21,869 nt of DNA, taken from Strongylocentrotus pallidus (Eukaryota; Echinodermata; Echinoidea; Camarodonta; Strongylocentrotidae). The position numbers and the translations under genes were made by a program. Under the pieces are notes generated by a model. That model was not told where the DNA came from, searched no databases, and saw only the letters and a program-made list of their open reading frames with translations. The stretch is taken from assembly GCA_030265145.1 (NCBI GenBank), contig JARBES010000115.1:22294354-22316222 (forward strand), read 5' to 3'. This document shows, in pieces, positions 1-10,284 of the stretch (its first letter is position 1; each line of letters starts with the position of its first letter).

Positions 1-110
1 GGTGAATTATTGGGGGGGATGATTGTACAGGCCATCCCCCCCACCTGAAATATTGGGGGGGATATATCCCCCCCAAACCCCCCGGGATCGACACCCATGA
101 GTAGACATCT
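1..110. repeat. C/G-homopolymer-rich repeat fragment
   Basis: The window opens in alternating runs of G and C (GGGGGGG, CCCCCCC) with short self-complementary blocks around ATTGGGGGGG and CCCCCCCAAACCCCCC. The shape suits the edge of a dispersed mobile repeat, but the left side is cut off by the window and no family can be named. Confidence 0.4.
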
Positions 111-971
111 ACATTGTAATTGAATCGCAAACAAACATGGATTGTCTAACGCCGCCGCGCCGGTTTCTACTGGAATTGGAAAGAGGGGAAATATGAGACA
201 AAATACTCTCCGTATTTTAATCATCATGTACAAGGATATTACCGCTTTATCCTGAGAATATAATGCTCTTAGATGTTATAAAGGTAACATAATTAAATGT
301 GGATTGTTAACTATTGTGGGAACTTCGACGCATTTCATCTGAAGTATTTGGATACAGACTCAATAAAAGAGGGATATATTTCTCTCGAAAATAACAATTT
401 TTGTGATTTTGTTCCTTCTCCCTGTGCATGCTAAGTGTGTTTACGAAAGACACTGAAGGAACAAATAATGAATTTAAACGGCAACATTTTCAATTATTGA
501 TATTTCAACTGAGAAAGAAAATTGCCATACATTTTTACAGAATTCAACTACTTTCATTTTTAGTGTGAAACTATTTCATTTACTTCGATTTACATATTGA
601 TGACGCAGCAATGATCTTAGAATTAGGACACATCATCCAAATACCACTTTTCTCATCATCTACAAACAATCAAATTCGCGTACAGCAAAAAGAACATTTA
701 AAGCCTATCTGCACTGGTTTGGCCATGGGAGGGAGTAGACCTCCCTGCGTGGTCACTGGCAGGTGGTTATCTCACCAAATCAGCTCTCAATTAACATAAG
801 AAAAAGTGGACCATGGGGGTCAACGGGTACCACTTAGACATCATTGGTTGTATACAGGGTGCAAATAGCTACAATTAGTGCAGTCCCGCTTTAATATACC
901 TTTAACTTCATATCACAAATGAGAAATAATTAAACAAATATAAGCATACTGTAAAGAGTAGTAGAACGTAC
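111..971. other. Non-coding stretch, probably intron
   Basis: No convincing gene is visible here. The 62-codon plus-strand open frame near 611-799 has no exon-like borders or family resemblance. A small perfect inverted repeat, GGGAGG/CCTCCC with a 7-base loop, lies at 727-745. If the flanking minus-strand exon is real, this is intron on its 3' side. Confidence 0.4.
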
Positions 972-1086
972 CTCTTTTCTAGCTTTGAAGTGACCGAGAT
1001 CGAAGAAGATTCTTCCTCCTTTCCTGGGCGACGGTGGGCCACCTAGTCCTAAACCTTCACCCTCTTGTTCCTTCACGTAACGGTTG
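972..1086 (-). CDS. Internal coding exon of an unrecognised minus-strand gene
   Basis: On the minus strand a pyrimidine-rich tract ending TTTTCAG is followed by 115 bases and then the donor GTACGT. Only one frame is open. It uses the first base to complete a preceding codon and then gives 38 codons, starting NRYVKEQEGEGLGLGG and ending with FFDLGHFKARKE. The other two frames hit stops. The exon enters with two bases already supplied and leaves in phase 0. The peptide is a Gly/Pro-rich linker (GLGLGGPPSPRKGG) followed by a more hydrophobic IFFDLGHF segment. It lies downstream of the long first exon at 3200-4003 and probably belongs to the same transcript. That exon ends in phase 0, so a direct join does not fit and at least one exon between them is unseen. 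The protein family is not recognised. Confidence 0.6.
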
Positions 1087-1172
1087 CTGAAAACACAAGA
1101 AAGGATATGCCTCCATGATTTACAATACCATTTATTTATACATATCTTATTTTTTAATTTATAAAATACAAT

Positions 1173-1432
1173 CAGTGGCGTAGGCGCCTTGGTACGGGGG
1201 TGGGGGCAGGTGCCCCCTTACTCGAGTGGTGAAAACATAAACATGAAAGAAAATTCTAGAATAGAGAGAAGGGAAAAGGGAAAAGGGTGAAAAGGACGAG
1301 AAAAGAAGTCGTCAGGACCACCTCTCACACCCTCCCCAATCAGTAGCCCCCAATCGCATTCCATTCTCCGAGTAAGACCGATGCCCCCCCCCCATCGTTC
1401 CGGTGCCCCTACATGGACGGACTACGCCATAT
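1173..1432. mobile_element. hAT-like non-autonomous element, decayed
   Basis: The left end reads CAGTGGCGTAGGCGCC and is followed by G-rich sequence. The right end carries CGGACTACGCCAT, close to the reverse complement of the left end but with a damaged tip. The element at 8222-8758 has the same end motif and the same G-rich/C-rich shoulders. No target-site duplication could be seen, so the right border is approximate. There is no coding capacity. Confidence 0.45.
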
Positions 1433-2099
1433 TCGCCACTATGAATAATAATTTCAACTCTGGTTTTAATCTGAAACACAATACTCACATAAAGATAAAT
1501 AGTACTGTCATAGAATACAACTTAGATGATCATACGTGCTAACTTTGAACATGATCTTCATTTGGATAATGAATATATTGGATATATGATTATTAAAATA
1601 TGGATATTTTATTTATTCACCACCATTAAAACCATTAAACAAAAGATGTACAATGATAATGCCAATGTCACATGAATATAAACATGACATGAATTAAAAT
1701 ACATGCTCTACAGCGATATACATTATAAAAAACAAATGGTTATAAGTAAATGTTGTGTCAACAGTAAAACAATAAATGACTATTTACAATGAATTTGTGA
1801 TCGATGGTAAAATAGAGTCAGAAATAGCACGTGTGCTAATCGACCCCGACTCTTGTTATCTATTAAAAGCTTAACATAAAGTAAAAGAAGAATACATGAT
1901 TTGTTTCCAAATCCTATAAATGAGATTTGTGTATAATTTTACAATAGAAAAATGGTTTTGATAGGTAAAGCATAACTTTATATTCTTATAATGATGGTCA
2001 TAATTTGGATTGATATAACTAATGTCTCTAAGTGATTTACAGATATTAATACCCTGCTCATCACATATCTGCTCGCGCTATCCCCACTCACTACTTCTA
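1433..2099. other. AT-rich stretch with no recognised gene
   Basis: Very AT-rich sequence without a credible exon or repeat family on either strand. It is probably intron of the minus-strand gene whose exons flank it. Confidence 0.35.
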
Positions 2100-2292
2100 T
2101 CATTATATAGTCACCGTAAAGATGGGAAACGTACTTATAATGCAATTACTGTAATGTTGCCTGTTGGCATCACACCCAGTCATTTTCTGGTTGGTAAGGG
2201 CAGATTAATGTCTTACTAAAGGACATAAGTGTCATACCGAGGTTCGAACCCACGACCTCTGCATCTGGGTTCAAACATCTCGACCATGATAC
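2100..2292 (-). repeat. tRNA-derived SINE-like element
   Basis: Read on the minus strand, an A-box-like TGGTCGAGATG (2276-2286) is followed by a B box GGTTCGAACC (2241-2250), as in an internal RNA polymerase III promoter. Downstream comes a non-tRNA body with AGTAAGACATTAATCTGCC and a TGACTGGGTGTGATGCCAACAG segment. That body recalls, from memory, the bodies of tRNA-SINEs in fish and marine invertebrates. The acceptor and T stems pair poorly, so it is not a functional tRNA. The downstream border is a guess. Confidence 0.45.
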
Positions 2293-3199
2293 CTATTTGA
2301 ACACGATTTCACAAATCACAACAATACAAACCTTTTGTTGATTTGAAACGAGCGATTTATCAGCTGAAGTAGCCGAACAGCCTTCATGAAACGGTGTTTT
2401 AACTGTTATGAGAAAATGAGATAAAGAAATTAATGAAAGGACAAACATGGACACAATATACTTACAAAGAGGTTTACTACATGCATTTCTTTTCCCTATT
2501 CTTTTTTCTTCATGACCTTTCCCAGAATTGCCTCTATCTAAAGACAAAGCTATATTCGCTGTATCGCAGTGTCGTAGAATATCATAAATGTATTTGACAA
2601 TATTTTGTATTTTGTATGACTTAAACGAAAATCAATCAACGGAATTACGAAATCATTGATAGAGGTAACATTGAGTCGAAAAGAACTGTATTTGAAAAGA
2701 AATATACAAAAAAAAAACATATTAGATGAATATAATTAATTGTAATTTTTAGTGACTGATTTTAATACTTTTATAAAATGTATGAATGATGATAATATAA
2801 ATAACCGATCTCGCATCTGCAATCATATACAGTCATGCGCTTTCTATGATCTTCACAGGAATAGGCGTCGTTCATAATACCAACATTAGGTATAATCATG
2901 ATTGCATTTCTACGAATTACCATCAGAGTGATTCTATTGAAATCTACAATATTTAGTAACAAGTATTAAAACAGGATCGCTAAGATTTTGCAAAAATCGA
3001 CTCAAGGGCAATTTTCGTCACCCTAATGTTTATTCAGAGAAATCATGATTGAATTACATAACACGTCACTGTAATGTTTCAAGATTTCAAGAGGTGAGGA
3101 ACAAGGCTGTTAGCATCGCCTTGTGTTGTTTTATTCTCGAAAGTCTTTGTGATTAAGCTATAGTTTTTGTTGATCGTCTCTATGTGACAAACGACTTAC
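2293..3199. other. Probable first intron of the Ser/Arg-rich gene
   Basis: This begins at the GTAAGT donor that closes the 3200-4003 exon on the minus strand. It is AT-rich. One 72-base exon-like window (2466-2537, acceptor TTTAG, donor GTAAGT) is open in one frame, but its phase does not match the preceding exon, so it is not called. Confidence 0.35.
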
Positions 3200-4003
3200 C
3201 ACACTTGGAGGTGGAGCGATGGCTTTGAGTTGGGATCGCCTGCTTAATCTCCCGCCAATTCTTGAAGGTGATTCTCCCTGGCGACCTCCCTTTCTCGTTC
3301 GTAAACTTCGCCCGAAACTACCTCTGCTCTTCCTCCTCTCCGCCCTCCCCGTCACCTCCCCCGTGTCTAAACTCATCAACGACATCGTCGACCCCTTCGA
3401 GCGGAGACTGAGAAGACTTATCTGTCGGGTGAGGGATGACCCTCGCGTCCGCGGCACGGCGCGCGTGTTGACCACATCCACAGCCCCATCACTGAAGTTA
3501 CTGACCCGCCGTAAGTACGCACTGTCGTCGTAAATTTCACTCAGGGAACTATTTTGCTTTACGAGTTCCTTGATGGCTCCTAGACGAAAACTCTCCGATC
3601 GCCTAAGCTGACGCCGTCCCCTCTCCTCCTTTTCGCCAATTTTACCGTTACCAAGGTTACTAGTAATGTCAGAAGCTTTGTTTTTAGCGCCGATTTGCAC
3701 TCCCATTAAATTACGACTGCTTAACCGCTTGTAAAATTTGTGACGCTTTTCGGTTGTTTTGTTTTTCGCCTGGGCCTGGAGAGAGAAGCGACGTCGAGTG
3801 GATGACTCTTCGTTCACCACTTCTTCTCCTTGACCGAGCGTTGACGAGATCGTGGCTGGTAGTCGGTTCATCAAGCTAGAACTCAAGTTGATGTCAACGA
3901 GTTTTGTTGAATCCCCCAGGCCGGCGTTGATCGAGTTCACTTTTTTCAGCGGCCGACCCAGTGGTCGAATTTGAGGGAGCTCAATACCTCCCGTCGCCAT
4001 CAT
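3200..4003 (-). CDS. First coding exon of a Ser/Arg-rich, disordered protein
   Basis: The exon gives 268 codons from ATG at 4003 to the donor GTAAGT directly after codon 268 (PPPSV), leaving in phase 0. The first two codons are both ATG; the second has the better start context (A at -3, G at +4). Base composition rises well above the AT-rich flanks, as expected of a true exon. No folded domain is recognised. The sequence is rich in Ser, Arg and Lys, with clusters such as STRRRFSL, RRSESFRL, RRVSNFS and LTRQISLLSL. These R-x-x-S type sites would suit basophilic kinases (PKA/CaMK-like) or 14-3-3 binding. A long disordered N-terminus of this kind is common ahead of channel, scaffold or kinase domains, but the product is unknown. 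The shadow frame on the other strand (3219-3533) has no independent support. The next exon is not identified; a downstream one lies at 972-1086. Confidence 0.7.
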
Positions 4004-5668
4004 AGTTTGAACTCACTATACAGTCTTTTATTTAAACAAAAAGCCCGTTATTTACTTTGGAGGGTTGCCCCCTATTCGCTTTGGTATTTTTGTTCATGTA
4101 TTCCTCAATATGATTTATACCCGTTTACTGTGTATTGCAAACACAAAGACTAGTAATGATTAACATTCATTAAAAGTAGTTTATGAACATAGTTTCCTTT
4201 TAAACCTTTGTACGATACACGACATCTCTGATACACGGTATTGATCACTCAGTTTAGTGTGCCAAATCATTCAAGTCAAAATGGTACAAAAAAAGATATG
4301 AACTCTATGAGAATCAAAGATTCAAATGGTTATTACGAGTTCCCTCGGTGTTATACTGGTCCATCATAATCCATTTATTGAAAGTTAACTTTCCTCTTAT
4401 TTCTATACACAATGATTTGGATCAATTTTCACTTCTTAGGAAACGTTGTAGTTGCTTATGGAAACATCACATTGAACTCTCAATTAGTAAATCTATTATA
4501 TTGCCTCCAAACAATTACAGCTGCTTGAATCCAGGTGTCAAGCGAAATATGCTTCCGTTCATATCAAACGTTAAATCTTAAACGATTCGAGGTGTTTTAA
4601 CACGAGATGATGTCCAATTTTGTACTCCAAAATGTTCAGTCCACTGTTAAACATTGCTTCGAATCAATACAAACAAGAAGTTGAAAACAAAGCAATCTCG
4701 CTAATAAGACTTATAAATAAGTTCGAAACAATTCTTCCACATTTAGCAAAAAGCATAAGTGAAGATGTGCAAATGAAATCACGAAACCTGGATTGAAGAC
4801 CGTGCCATTTAGGTCTATGACTATGTCAATATGTGTCTTCCAATGGTCCAGGATTTCATCAAGACAACACAAGCAAGAAGTTGTATTGAGAACAAGGTGA
4901 TTCCTTAAACGAAACCGATGAGTAAGATTAGTGTTCTCCTACACTTGCTGGAACACCTAAAGCCAAGATGGACCCGCCATGATGTGCAGATCGGTCTCTT
5001 AACCTGCAATAAACCTTGGAGGAACAGGCACAGGTGGTCCGTAAACATATATGTGTTTTACCTACAATAGATCCTCCTTACCAGCTTGACCCTAACATTT
5101 ACAGTCCCGTATCCCAGAGACATCATACGTCTTACAAAACGTAAGGCATGCCAATCAATATCTCGTATAGATTTTACACAATGAAGGAGGAGAGTCTTGA
5201 ATTGACCAGCGATTGAGTGTGTCTTTAGGGGTCTTAGAGGGTCGACAAAGGGCTTGACCAGGCGACTCGAAGAGAATGAATCAATACTTGACTTCGATCG
5301 AAGGTCCGCTCAGGATTAATCCGCAATATTCCCCGAAGAGCCTCATCTAATTTTTCCCCATTCAATCCTTATTGTATCAGGGAACAATGCCTTTGACGTC
5401 TTTGGTCATGGCCTCTCTCGTTAGCGTGGCTATTGAAATTCTACACCCTTTATAAACCTGAATGAACTTGACCAAATTGTTGATGATTAGAATTAAGGCT
5501 TTAATCATTGAGCCATTGCGGACATAAACCGTGACCGGATTAGCTGATCATAAGAGTTGAAAGGTTCCAACGAAAACATCAAGAGAAGCCAAGGTGAGAA
5601 AATAATTATTAGAAATGTAAGAATAGAGAAAGGATGAAAGATAGATCAAGTTAAGGGAGGGAGATCAG

Positions 5669-5671
<3 letters not shown>
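4004..5671. other. Upstream and intergenic stretch, nothing firm
   Basis: The first few hundred bases should hold the promoter and 5' UTR of the minus-strand gene starting at 4003, but no TATA box or start-site motif stands out. Short plus-strand open frames at 4348-4581 and 4636-4797 lack exon borders and family resemblance. The rest shows no recognisable element. Confidence 0.35.
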
Positions 5672-5726
<55 letters not shown>

Positions 5727-5735
5727 GGAAGAGGA
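5672..5735. repeat. (GA)n microsatellite
   Basis: About twenty uninterrupted GA units are followed by an interrupted AAAGAGAGAGAG/GAGGAGGAAGAGG tail. The frames that run through it (Arg-Glu or Ser-Leu repeats) are by-products and not genes. Confidence 0.95.
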
Positions 5736-5965
5736 TGCATGCAAAAAGGGTTACATTTACAACAGAATTATGAGACTGAGACAACGAAACGTGATTATTC
5801 ATCATACATGCATGCATGCTTACTATGTCACGAAACCGTGATATCAAGATTTTAGCAAGACGAGGGATAGTCATTTTTTTATTTTTTATTAGAGATAACG
5901 ATGATGATGTTTTTTATGTCTGCCATGGACATCAGTACTGCTACTACTACTACTCCCCGCTCCAC

Positions 5966-6725
5966 ACTTTATAAGTGCCCTCCGATAAGTGCCCGCTTCA
6001 CCTCTGATAATTGCCCCAATTCAAATCTGAGACGTGCCTGTTTTACATTGACAACTGAGTGCCCCCTTTTCTTTGAAATGAGTGCCCCTTCCCCTCCAAA
6101 TAAGTGTATATGCTCCTTTCATCACCGATGAGTACCCCGTTCCACCTTTGATAAATGCCTCTTTTAGTTTGACACGGATCCCATTTTCCTTTCAAATAAG
6201 TGCCTATTTCCTTCAGGTAAGTGCCCCTTTTCACTTTTTAGTGAGCACCCCTTCCCCTTCTCATTAATGCCTCTTTTCGACTCTGATGAAAGCCCATTTT
6301 CATTTTTACAAATGTTCCTTTCCTTTTTAAAAAGTGACCTTTTTCCATTTTCATAAATGCCCATTTTCGCCTCTGATAACTGGCCGTTTTATTTTGACAC
6401 ATGCTCCTTTTCCTGTCTAAGAAGTACACAATTTCCTTCTGATTAGTGCCCCCTTGCCTTTTTGAATAAGAGCCCCTTCATCTTTTCGCAAATGCCGCTT
6501 TTCACATCTGTTAAATGCCCCTATTAAGATCTGGTAGGTGCCCATTTCTTTCGAAAAATGCACCTTCTCCATTCTCTGTTTTCATCTCTGGTGAGTGTCC
6601 CTCTACAGGTGCGAGAAGAGCCCCATTTTCACCTCTGATGATAGCCCTTTTTACTTTGGAACGTGTTACCTTCCTTTTCTGTGTTCTTTTTCTCTACTGA
6701 TAAGTGCCTCTTATCTTTCTCATGT
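5966..6725. repeat. Diverged ~23 bp tandem repeat (minisatellite)
   Basis: The core AAGTGCCCC, or a close variant, recurs at about 22-24 bp steps through the block, for example near 6012, 6035, 6060, 6083, 6130, 6155, 6200, 6221, 6245, 6268, 6290, 6312, 6334, 6358, 6380 and 6401, then on to 6702. A consensus unit is roughly ATAAGTGCCCCTTTTCACC plus a short CTCTG tail. I estimate about 30 units, each diverged. A CTCTGAT variant is followed about 24 bp later by a TTTGACAC variant at three places (6144/6168, 6370/6394, 6631/6655), hinting at a higher-order arrangement. Open frames on both strands here are repeat by-products because 23 is not a multiple of three. Confidence 0.85.
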
Positions 6726-7380
6726 GCCACTAACTTAAAGTGACCAAGAGCAAGATTTTTTCTTTTAATTTCCCCAAAAGCTCGCTGTTGATATAATAAT
6801 GCTACTTAACAAAAATTTGTTCAGTCTTTTTATAATTAGATTGTGCTTAAACCCCATCAAGATTGTGATTTTTCCTCTGCATAATGTTATGCACTACGAC
6901 CTCACGAATTTTGATATTTTTTGCTCGCTTGCTTCGCTCGCTCGCAATTGAATATTCAGAACGTCATCCTAACTGCAAAGTATGATCTAAGCAGTATCTC
7001 GGACCATGTAAAGAGAAAAAATACTGAAATAGTCCTTGATAATGTTATCACAATGTAGGGGTATATACCATTTCCTAAAATGTGTATAATTTCGCTTTGA
7101 AATTACCCTTTGTTGGAACCCGAAAGTGTCCTTTTTTGTTGGCACCCCCTACTACGGAGAGGATCCGCGGCCTCTGCGAAGGTATATATATGTGGACCTT
7201 ATCTTTTTTCTATCTTGCTTCTAGTTTGAATTGCTGATTTTTAACAATATATCTTATTATAAAATATATTAAAAAACAAAACTATTTTCATGATGTATCA
7301 TGAAAAGAAATCGTGTTATTCTCACGACCCAAGACATTTAGTACGTAGAAACAACAAGGGAAGTTATATACCACTTTGAG
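6726..7380. other. Stretch with no recognised gene
   Basis: A GCTCGCTTGCTTCGCTCGCTC motif (6924-6944) is a simple imperfect repeat of the kind often found in dispersed repeats, but no family is identifiable. No exon is supported. Confidence 0.3.
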
Positions 7381-8126
7381 AATGAACTTTATTGAATTTT
7401 ATTTGTACATTCTTTGAAAATATACAACAGTCAAAGGCAATCAGAAAATGAAGACCGACCCCAACAGATATATTGCTCATACAACTTTACAGACTGGAAG
7501 ATATAGCAAAAGGCATATTAAGAAAATAAGGGAAAATTTCATAAAGGTACCCAAATAAATCATTACACAAAAAAAGTGCATTGCATAAAATATTAGTATA
7601 ATGCTTTCGATTTAAAGAGGAAGACAAGACTAATTTTCTTACGGTGCTTGTTAAAAAAATCACACACTTGATCAATAATAAACTGAAAGATCCCACTCAT
7701 AACGCTTACGTTCTAACATTTGCCCTGGCGTATGGTTTTTACTTCTTCCAATAACTGGAATAAGAGATTTCTTCCTTTTCAACCAATTTATCACCGATTG
7801 ATTCAGAATAAAAAAAGATACTTATTGTGTACCACACCTGCCGTTCTATAATGCCTTCCTCCAGCATCATCATCTTGTTCTATCAATGGGCCTGCTTAGC
7901 AACATGGAAGACCTTATAAGAAAACGTTTTTCCGGTTTTGATGAATTGCTGATACATGTACATACAAATTAGGAGGTATATACTTTTCAATTATATCAAA
8001 AGAAGAACTCTCCTTAAACTTAATTTAAGAAGATCTTACATCTCTCAACTTGACAATATGAAAATTTAAGTTCGGTATGAGTTATATATTTGAGTTATTA
8101 TGGACAGAAGTCAATGTAATCGAGGG
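7381..8126 (-). other. Possible 3' end of a minus-strand transcript or old retroelement
   Basis: Read on the minus strand, the segment ends with AATAAAATTCAATAAAG (7388-7404), containing two AATAAA-type signals. It could be the 3' tail of a transcript or of a non-LTR element. The 69-codon minus-strand frame at 7487-7696 is hydrophobic and low in complexity and has no family signature. No homology to the duplicated units further right is visible. Confidence 0.25.
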
Positions 8127-8213
8127 CATCATCATCATCATCGTCGTCATCATTATAATCACTATTATTATTATCATCATCATCATCATCATCATCAGCA
8201 ACAGGTCATCATC
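8127..8213. repeat. (ATC)n/(ATT)n trinucleotide microsatellite
   Basis: Imperfect ATC units are interrupted by GTC and by a short ATT run. The run abuts the left end of the hAT-like element at 8222, which complicates judging that element's target-site duplication. Confidence 0.9.
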
Positions 8214-8221
8214 ATCACCAA

Positions 8222-8758
8222 CAGTGGCGTAGCGTGGGCTCAGTCATGGGGGGGGGGGGGGAGGGGCACTAGTATTTAGTTGTTGTTGTTGTTGTTGTTT
8301 AGTCAAGTAAAGTTTGACTATTTACGCATAGTCTGGTTCCTTATATAGTTTAATCAGTCAAGGTAGTCGAGTCGTATTAGTTCCTAGCTTGGAAGCTACT
8401 AGTTCGGTGTTTTCAACCATTTTTTTAGTCACGGCACACTTTTAAGAAATAAAAAGCTTTGCGTCACCCAAAATCTCAAATTGATCACAAAACATCCACT
8501 TTGCATCACTCTGGCACAAGTCATTTGCCATATACACACGTGCGGGCATATTTTAAATAAGCGAGTCAAAAATGACTAATTTTAATAATGGTAAAAAATA
8601 AATATTTTTAATCAATACAATAAATAAGACATACAATAATATATGTGGGTATCTCACCGAGGATTATGCATCAATACAAAAACTCATATATTAGGTCACT
8701 TCGAATTTTCCTGTTTTTCAAGGGGGCACATGCCCCCCCCCCTGTAGCTACGCCACTG
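8222..8758. mobile_element. hAT-like non-autonomous transposon with TSD
   Basis: The element is 537 bp. The left tip CAGTGGCGTAGC and the right tip GCTACGCCACTG are exact 12 bp inverted repeats. They are flanked by ATCACCAA (8214-8221) and ATCACCAT (8759-8766), an 8 bp duplication with one mismatch. An 8 bp duplication and CAG-type ends are typical of the hAT superfamily. Inside the left end is a long poly-G run and inside the right end a C-run. The interior is AT-rich with no transposase. A GGTGTTTTCAACC segment near 8409-8421 resembles another hAT end and may mark a nested remnant. The same right edge is present in unit C at 19456. Confidence 0.75.
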
Positions 8759-9518
8759 ATCACCATCATTATCATATAACATTAAACAAGCTTAAGCTTC
8801 ACCAAACGTCTTTAGTTCAAAATTAAGAAAGATAAACAAATTAATACGACTAAATGCATGCTTACTGTACAAAATATACTTTTAAAAGTCAGTTTAAAAA
8901 GTCACTAAACTGTATTGAGGAAAATTGATTTAAAATATCCAAAGTTTGATAACATGGCAGAATAAGATTAGATTTGTGGGCTTTTCGACATTTTGATCGC
9001 TAAAATTCTACCATTATGTTTTTCATTTCATGGAGAATTATCCCCACCCTTCCATCCGCCCTTATAAAATTATTTTGGAATAAACGAATCAGAATCTTTC
9101 AGATGATGTGAGGCCCATTCAAAAAGTGACCTTCCTTAACCTTCTTGTTTTCCTTTTCAAAATAGCGAAGCACATTCGGGTATATATTGCTCCGCCGTGC
9201 CTACCTGTCTTCAGTTCTGGTAAAAGAATTTTGATCAAAATTGAAACTAGATTGAGTTTAGGGCATCTTTTCGGTATTGGGGCAATCAGATTTAATGATT
9301 TGAATGGGCGCATTATGGAAGTTCAGAAAGTACCGGATGGGACATTATGGCCCATGACGATAGCCCAATTCCCTACGTTTCTGTTATCTTAATTTGTTTT
9401 TTAAAACATTTCATCTCTCATTGCAAGTGTAATTTGTAGAAAATATCATTCTGAGCATCCTCATACTTTGCATGAAGAGGTAACCAGTCCCAACTCATCA
9501 AAATCCAACGGAGATGAA

Positions 9519-10208
9519 TCAATGGAATACAGTAATCAACTCCGAGATTCTTCTGCGACACATGGGACAAAGGCCGTCCCCCGTTGTGCGAACTTCTCTT
9601 GCGCATCTCTCGCACGTACAAAAGTGGCGACAGGGAAGAAAGATGCAGTTCTGCCTCTGATCTAAGCAAATGGTGCATAGATTTTCGTCAGGATTAGAAG
9701 TAGGACTACTGCCAGTCGGTTTTTCTTTTAAGGTATTCAACTTTAGATTGATGGTGGTTAAAAAGCAGCCGAATACAAAAGCGATAATGAATCCAATGAT
9801 AAGAAAAATGACAATGATTTTCCATTGAGAGCTCAATGAACTTTCCATCTCCTTGATTCGCTCATACAAGTCACCCAAGTCAGATTCTGTGTAAATGGCT
9901 GGGCAAGTTTCATCGGCGTCCCACCACGAAAAGACCCAGTAGAAAGGATAAAGGAACCATGACAGCGGAGTCAGAACGAGAATCACAACGCACCGGCCTA
10001 AGAAATTAAGTATAAACGAGATTAGATAGAGCATATATGTCAGCAATCCAAATAAAATTTGCGAGACCATCTGTAGGACGTTGTAGGTCAGCCCAGCAAA
10101 GATCACCAACTTGACTTCAAAGGCCCTGTTCGCTGGAGGCACATCCCGATCTAGAAATCCAAGGATTCTTTCCAGTGTTGCAGTCAAACGATTAACAGTT
10201 GTCTCCAT
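9519..10208 (-). CDS. RNF26-like membrane RING E3 ligase, copy A
   Basis: A 229-codon uninterrupted frame runs from ATG (METTVNRL) to TGA. Residues 32-96 are almost continuously hydrophobic and probably form about three membrane passes. An acidic soluble part follows (about 97-129, with a short helical DLYERIKEMESS), then another membrane segment (about 130-152), a polar linker, and a C-terminal RING of the C3HC4 type. Its metal ligands are C178, C181, C193, H195, C199, C202, C214 and C217. The CRHFCTCERC core and the end directly after the RING (RISELITVFH) match the layout of RNF26, an ER-membrane ubiquitin ligase linked to STING and p62/endosome positioning. At 229 residues it is about half the length of vertebrate RNF26. 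The role is inferred as a membrane-anchored E3 with a cytosolic RING. A splice acceptor lies 74 bases upstream of the ATG. The whole coding region sits in one exon and appears intact; copy C is its closest full-length relative here. Confidence 0.8.
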   Translation of the reverse strand: METTVNRLTATLERILGFLDRDVPPANRAFEVKLVIFAGLTYNVLQMVSQILFGLLTYMLYLISFILNFLGRCVVILVLTPLSWFLYPFYWVFSWWDADETCPAIYTESDLGDLYERIKEMESSLSSQWKIIVIFLIIGFIIAFVFGCFLTTINLKLNTLKEKPTGSSPTSNPDENLCTICLDQRQNCIFLPCRHFCTCERCAREVRTTGDGLCPMCRRRISELITVFH

Positions 10209-10284
10209 TTTGGCGTCTTGATCTCAATAATTCGGTTGCTCCGTTGCGATGTGAAACGGTGGTAGCTCACCGATGGATTTATCT
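10209..10284 (-). other. 5' UTR and splice acceptor of copy A
   Basis: On the minus strand TATTCTACTTACAG ends at 10283. The 74 bases from 10282 to the ATG form a leader with no upstream ATG. The same leader, with few changes, precedes copies B and C, each behind an AG acceptor (TTCTGCTTACAG in B, TTCTTCTTATAG in C). This implies an unseen non-coding upstream exon. A 5 bp stem CGGTG/CACCG is possible in A and B but is broken in C. Confidence 0.55.

Noticed and set aside
2230-2292. A true tRNA gene
   Set aside because: A- and B-box-like motifs are present, but the acceptor and T stems pair poorly and the box spacing is short. A SINE head fits better.
2466-2537. 72-base exon-like window on the minus strand with acceptor and GTAAGT donor
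   Set aside because: The open frame needs phase 1 on entry, but the exon at 3200-4003 leaves in phase 0 and the exon at 972-1086 needs another phase still.
3219-3533. 104-codon plus-strand frame
   Set aside because: It is the shadow of the minus-strand exon at 3200-4003, which has a start, composition and splice donor.
4636-4797. 53-codon plus-strand frame with protein-like composition
   Set aside because: It is short, has no convincing donor and shows no recognised family, so chance cannot be excluded.
6043-6700. Overlapping short frames on both strands in the minisatellite
   Set aside because: They are repeat by-products; the ~23 bp unit shifts frame each copy and no protein-like conservation is seen.
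9108-9392. 94-codon plus-strand frame antisense to the 3' flank of RING copy A
   Set aside because: It is not open in the matching places of units B and C and lacks start or exon signals.
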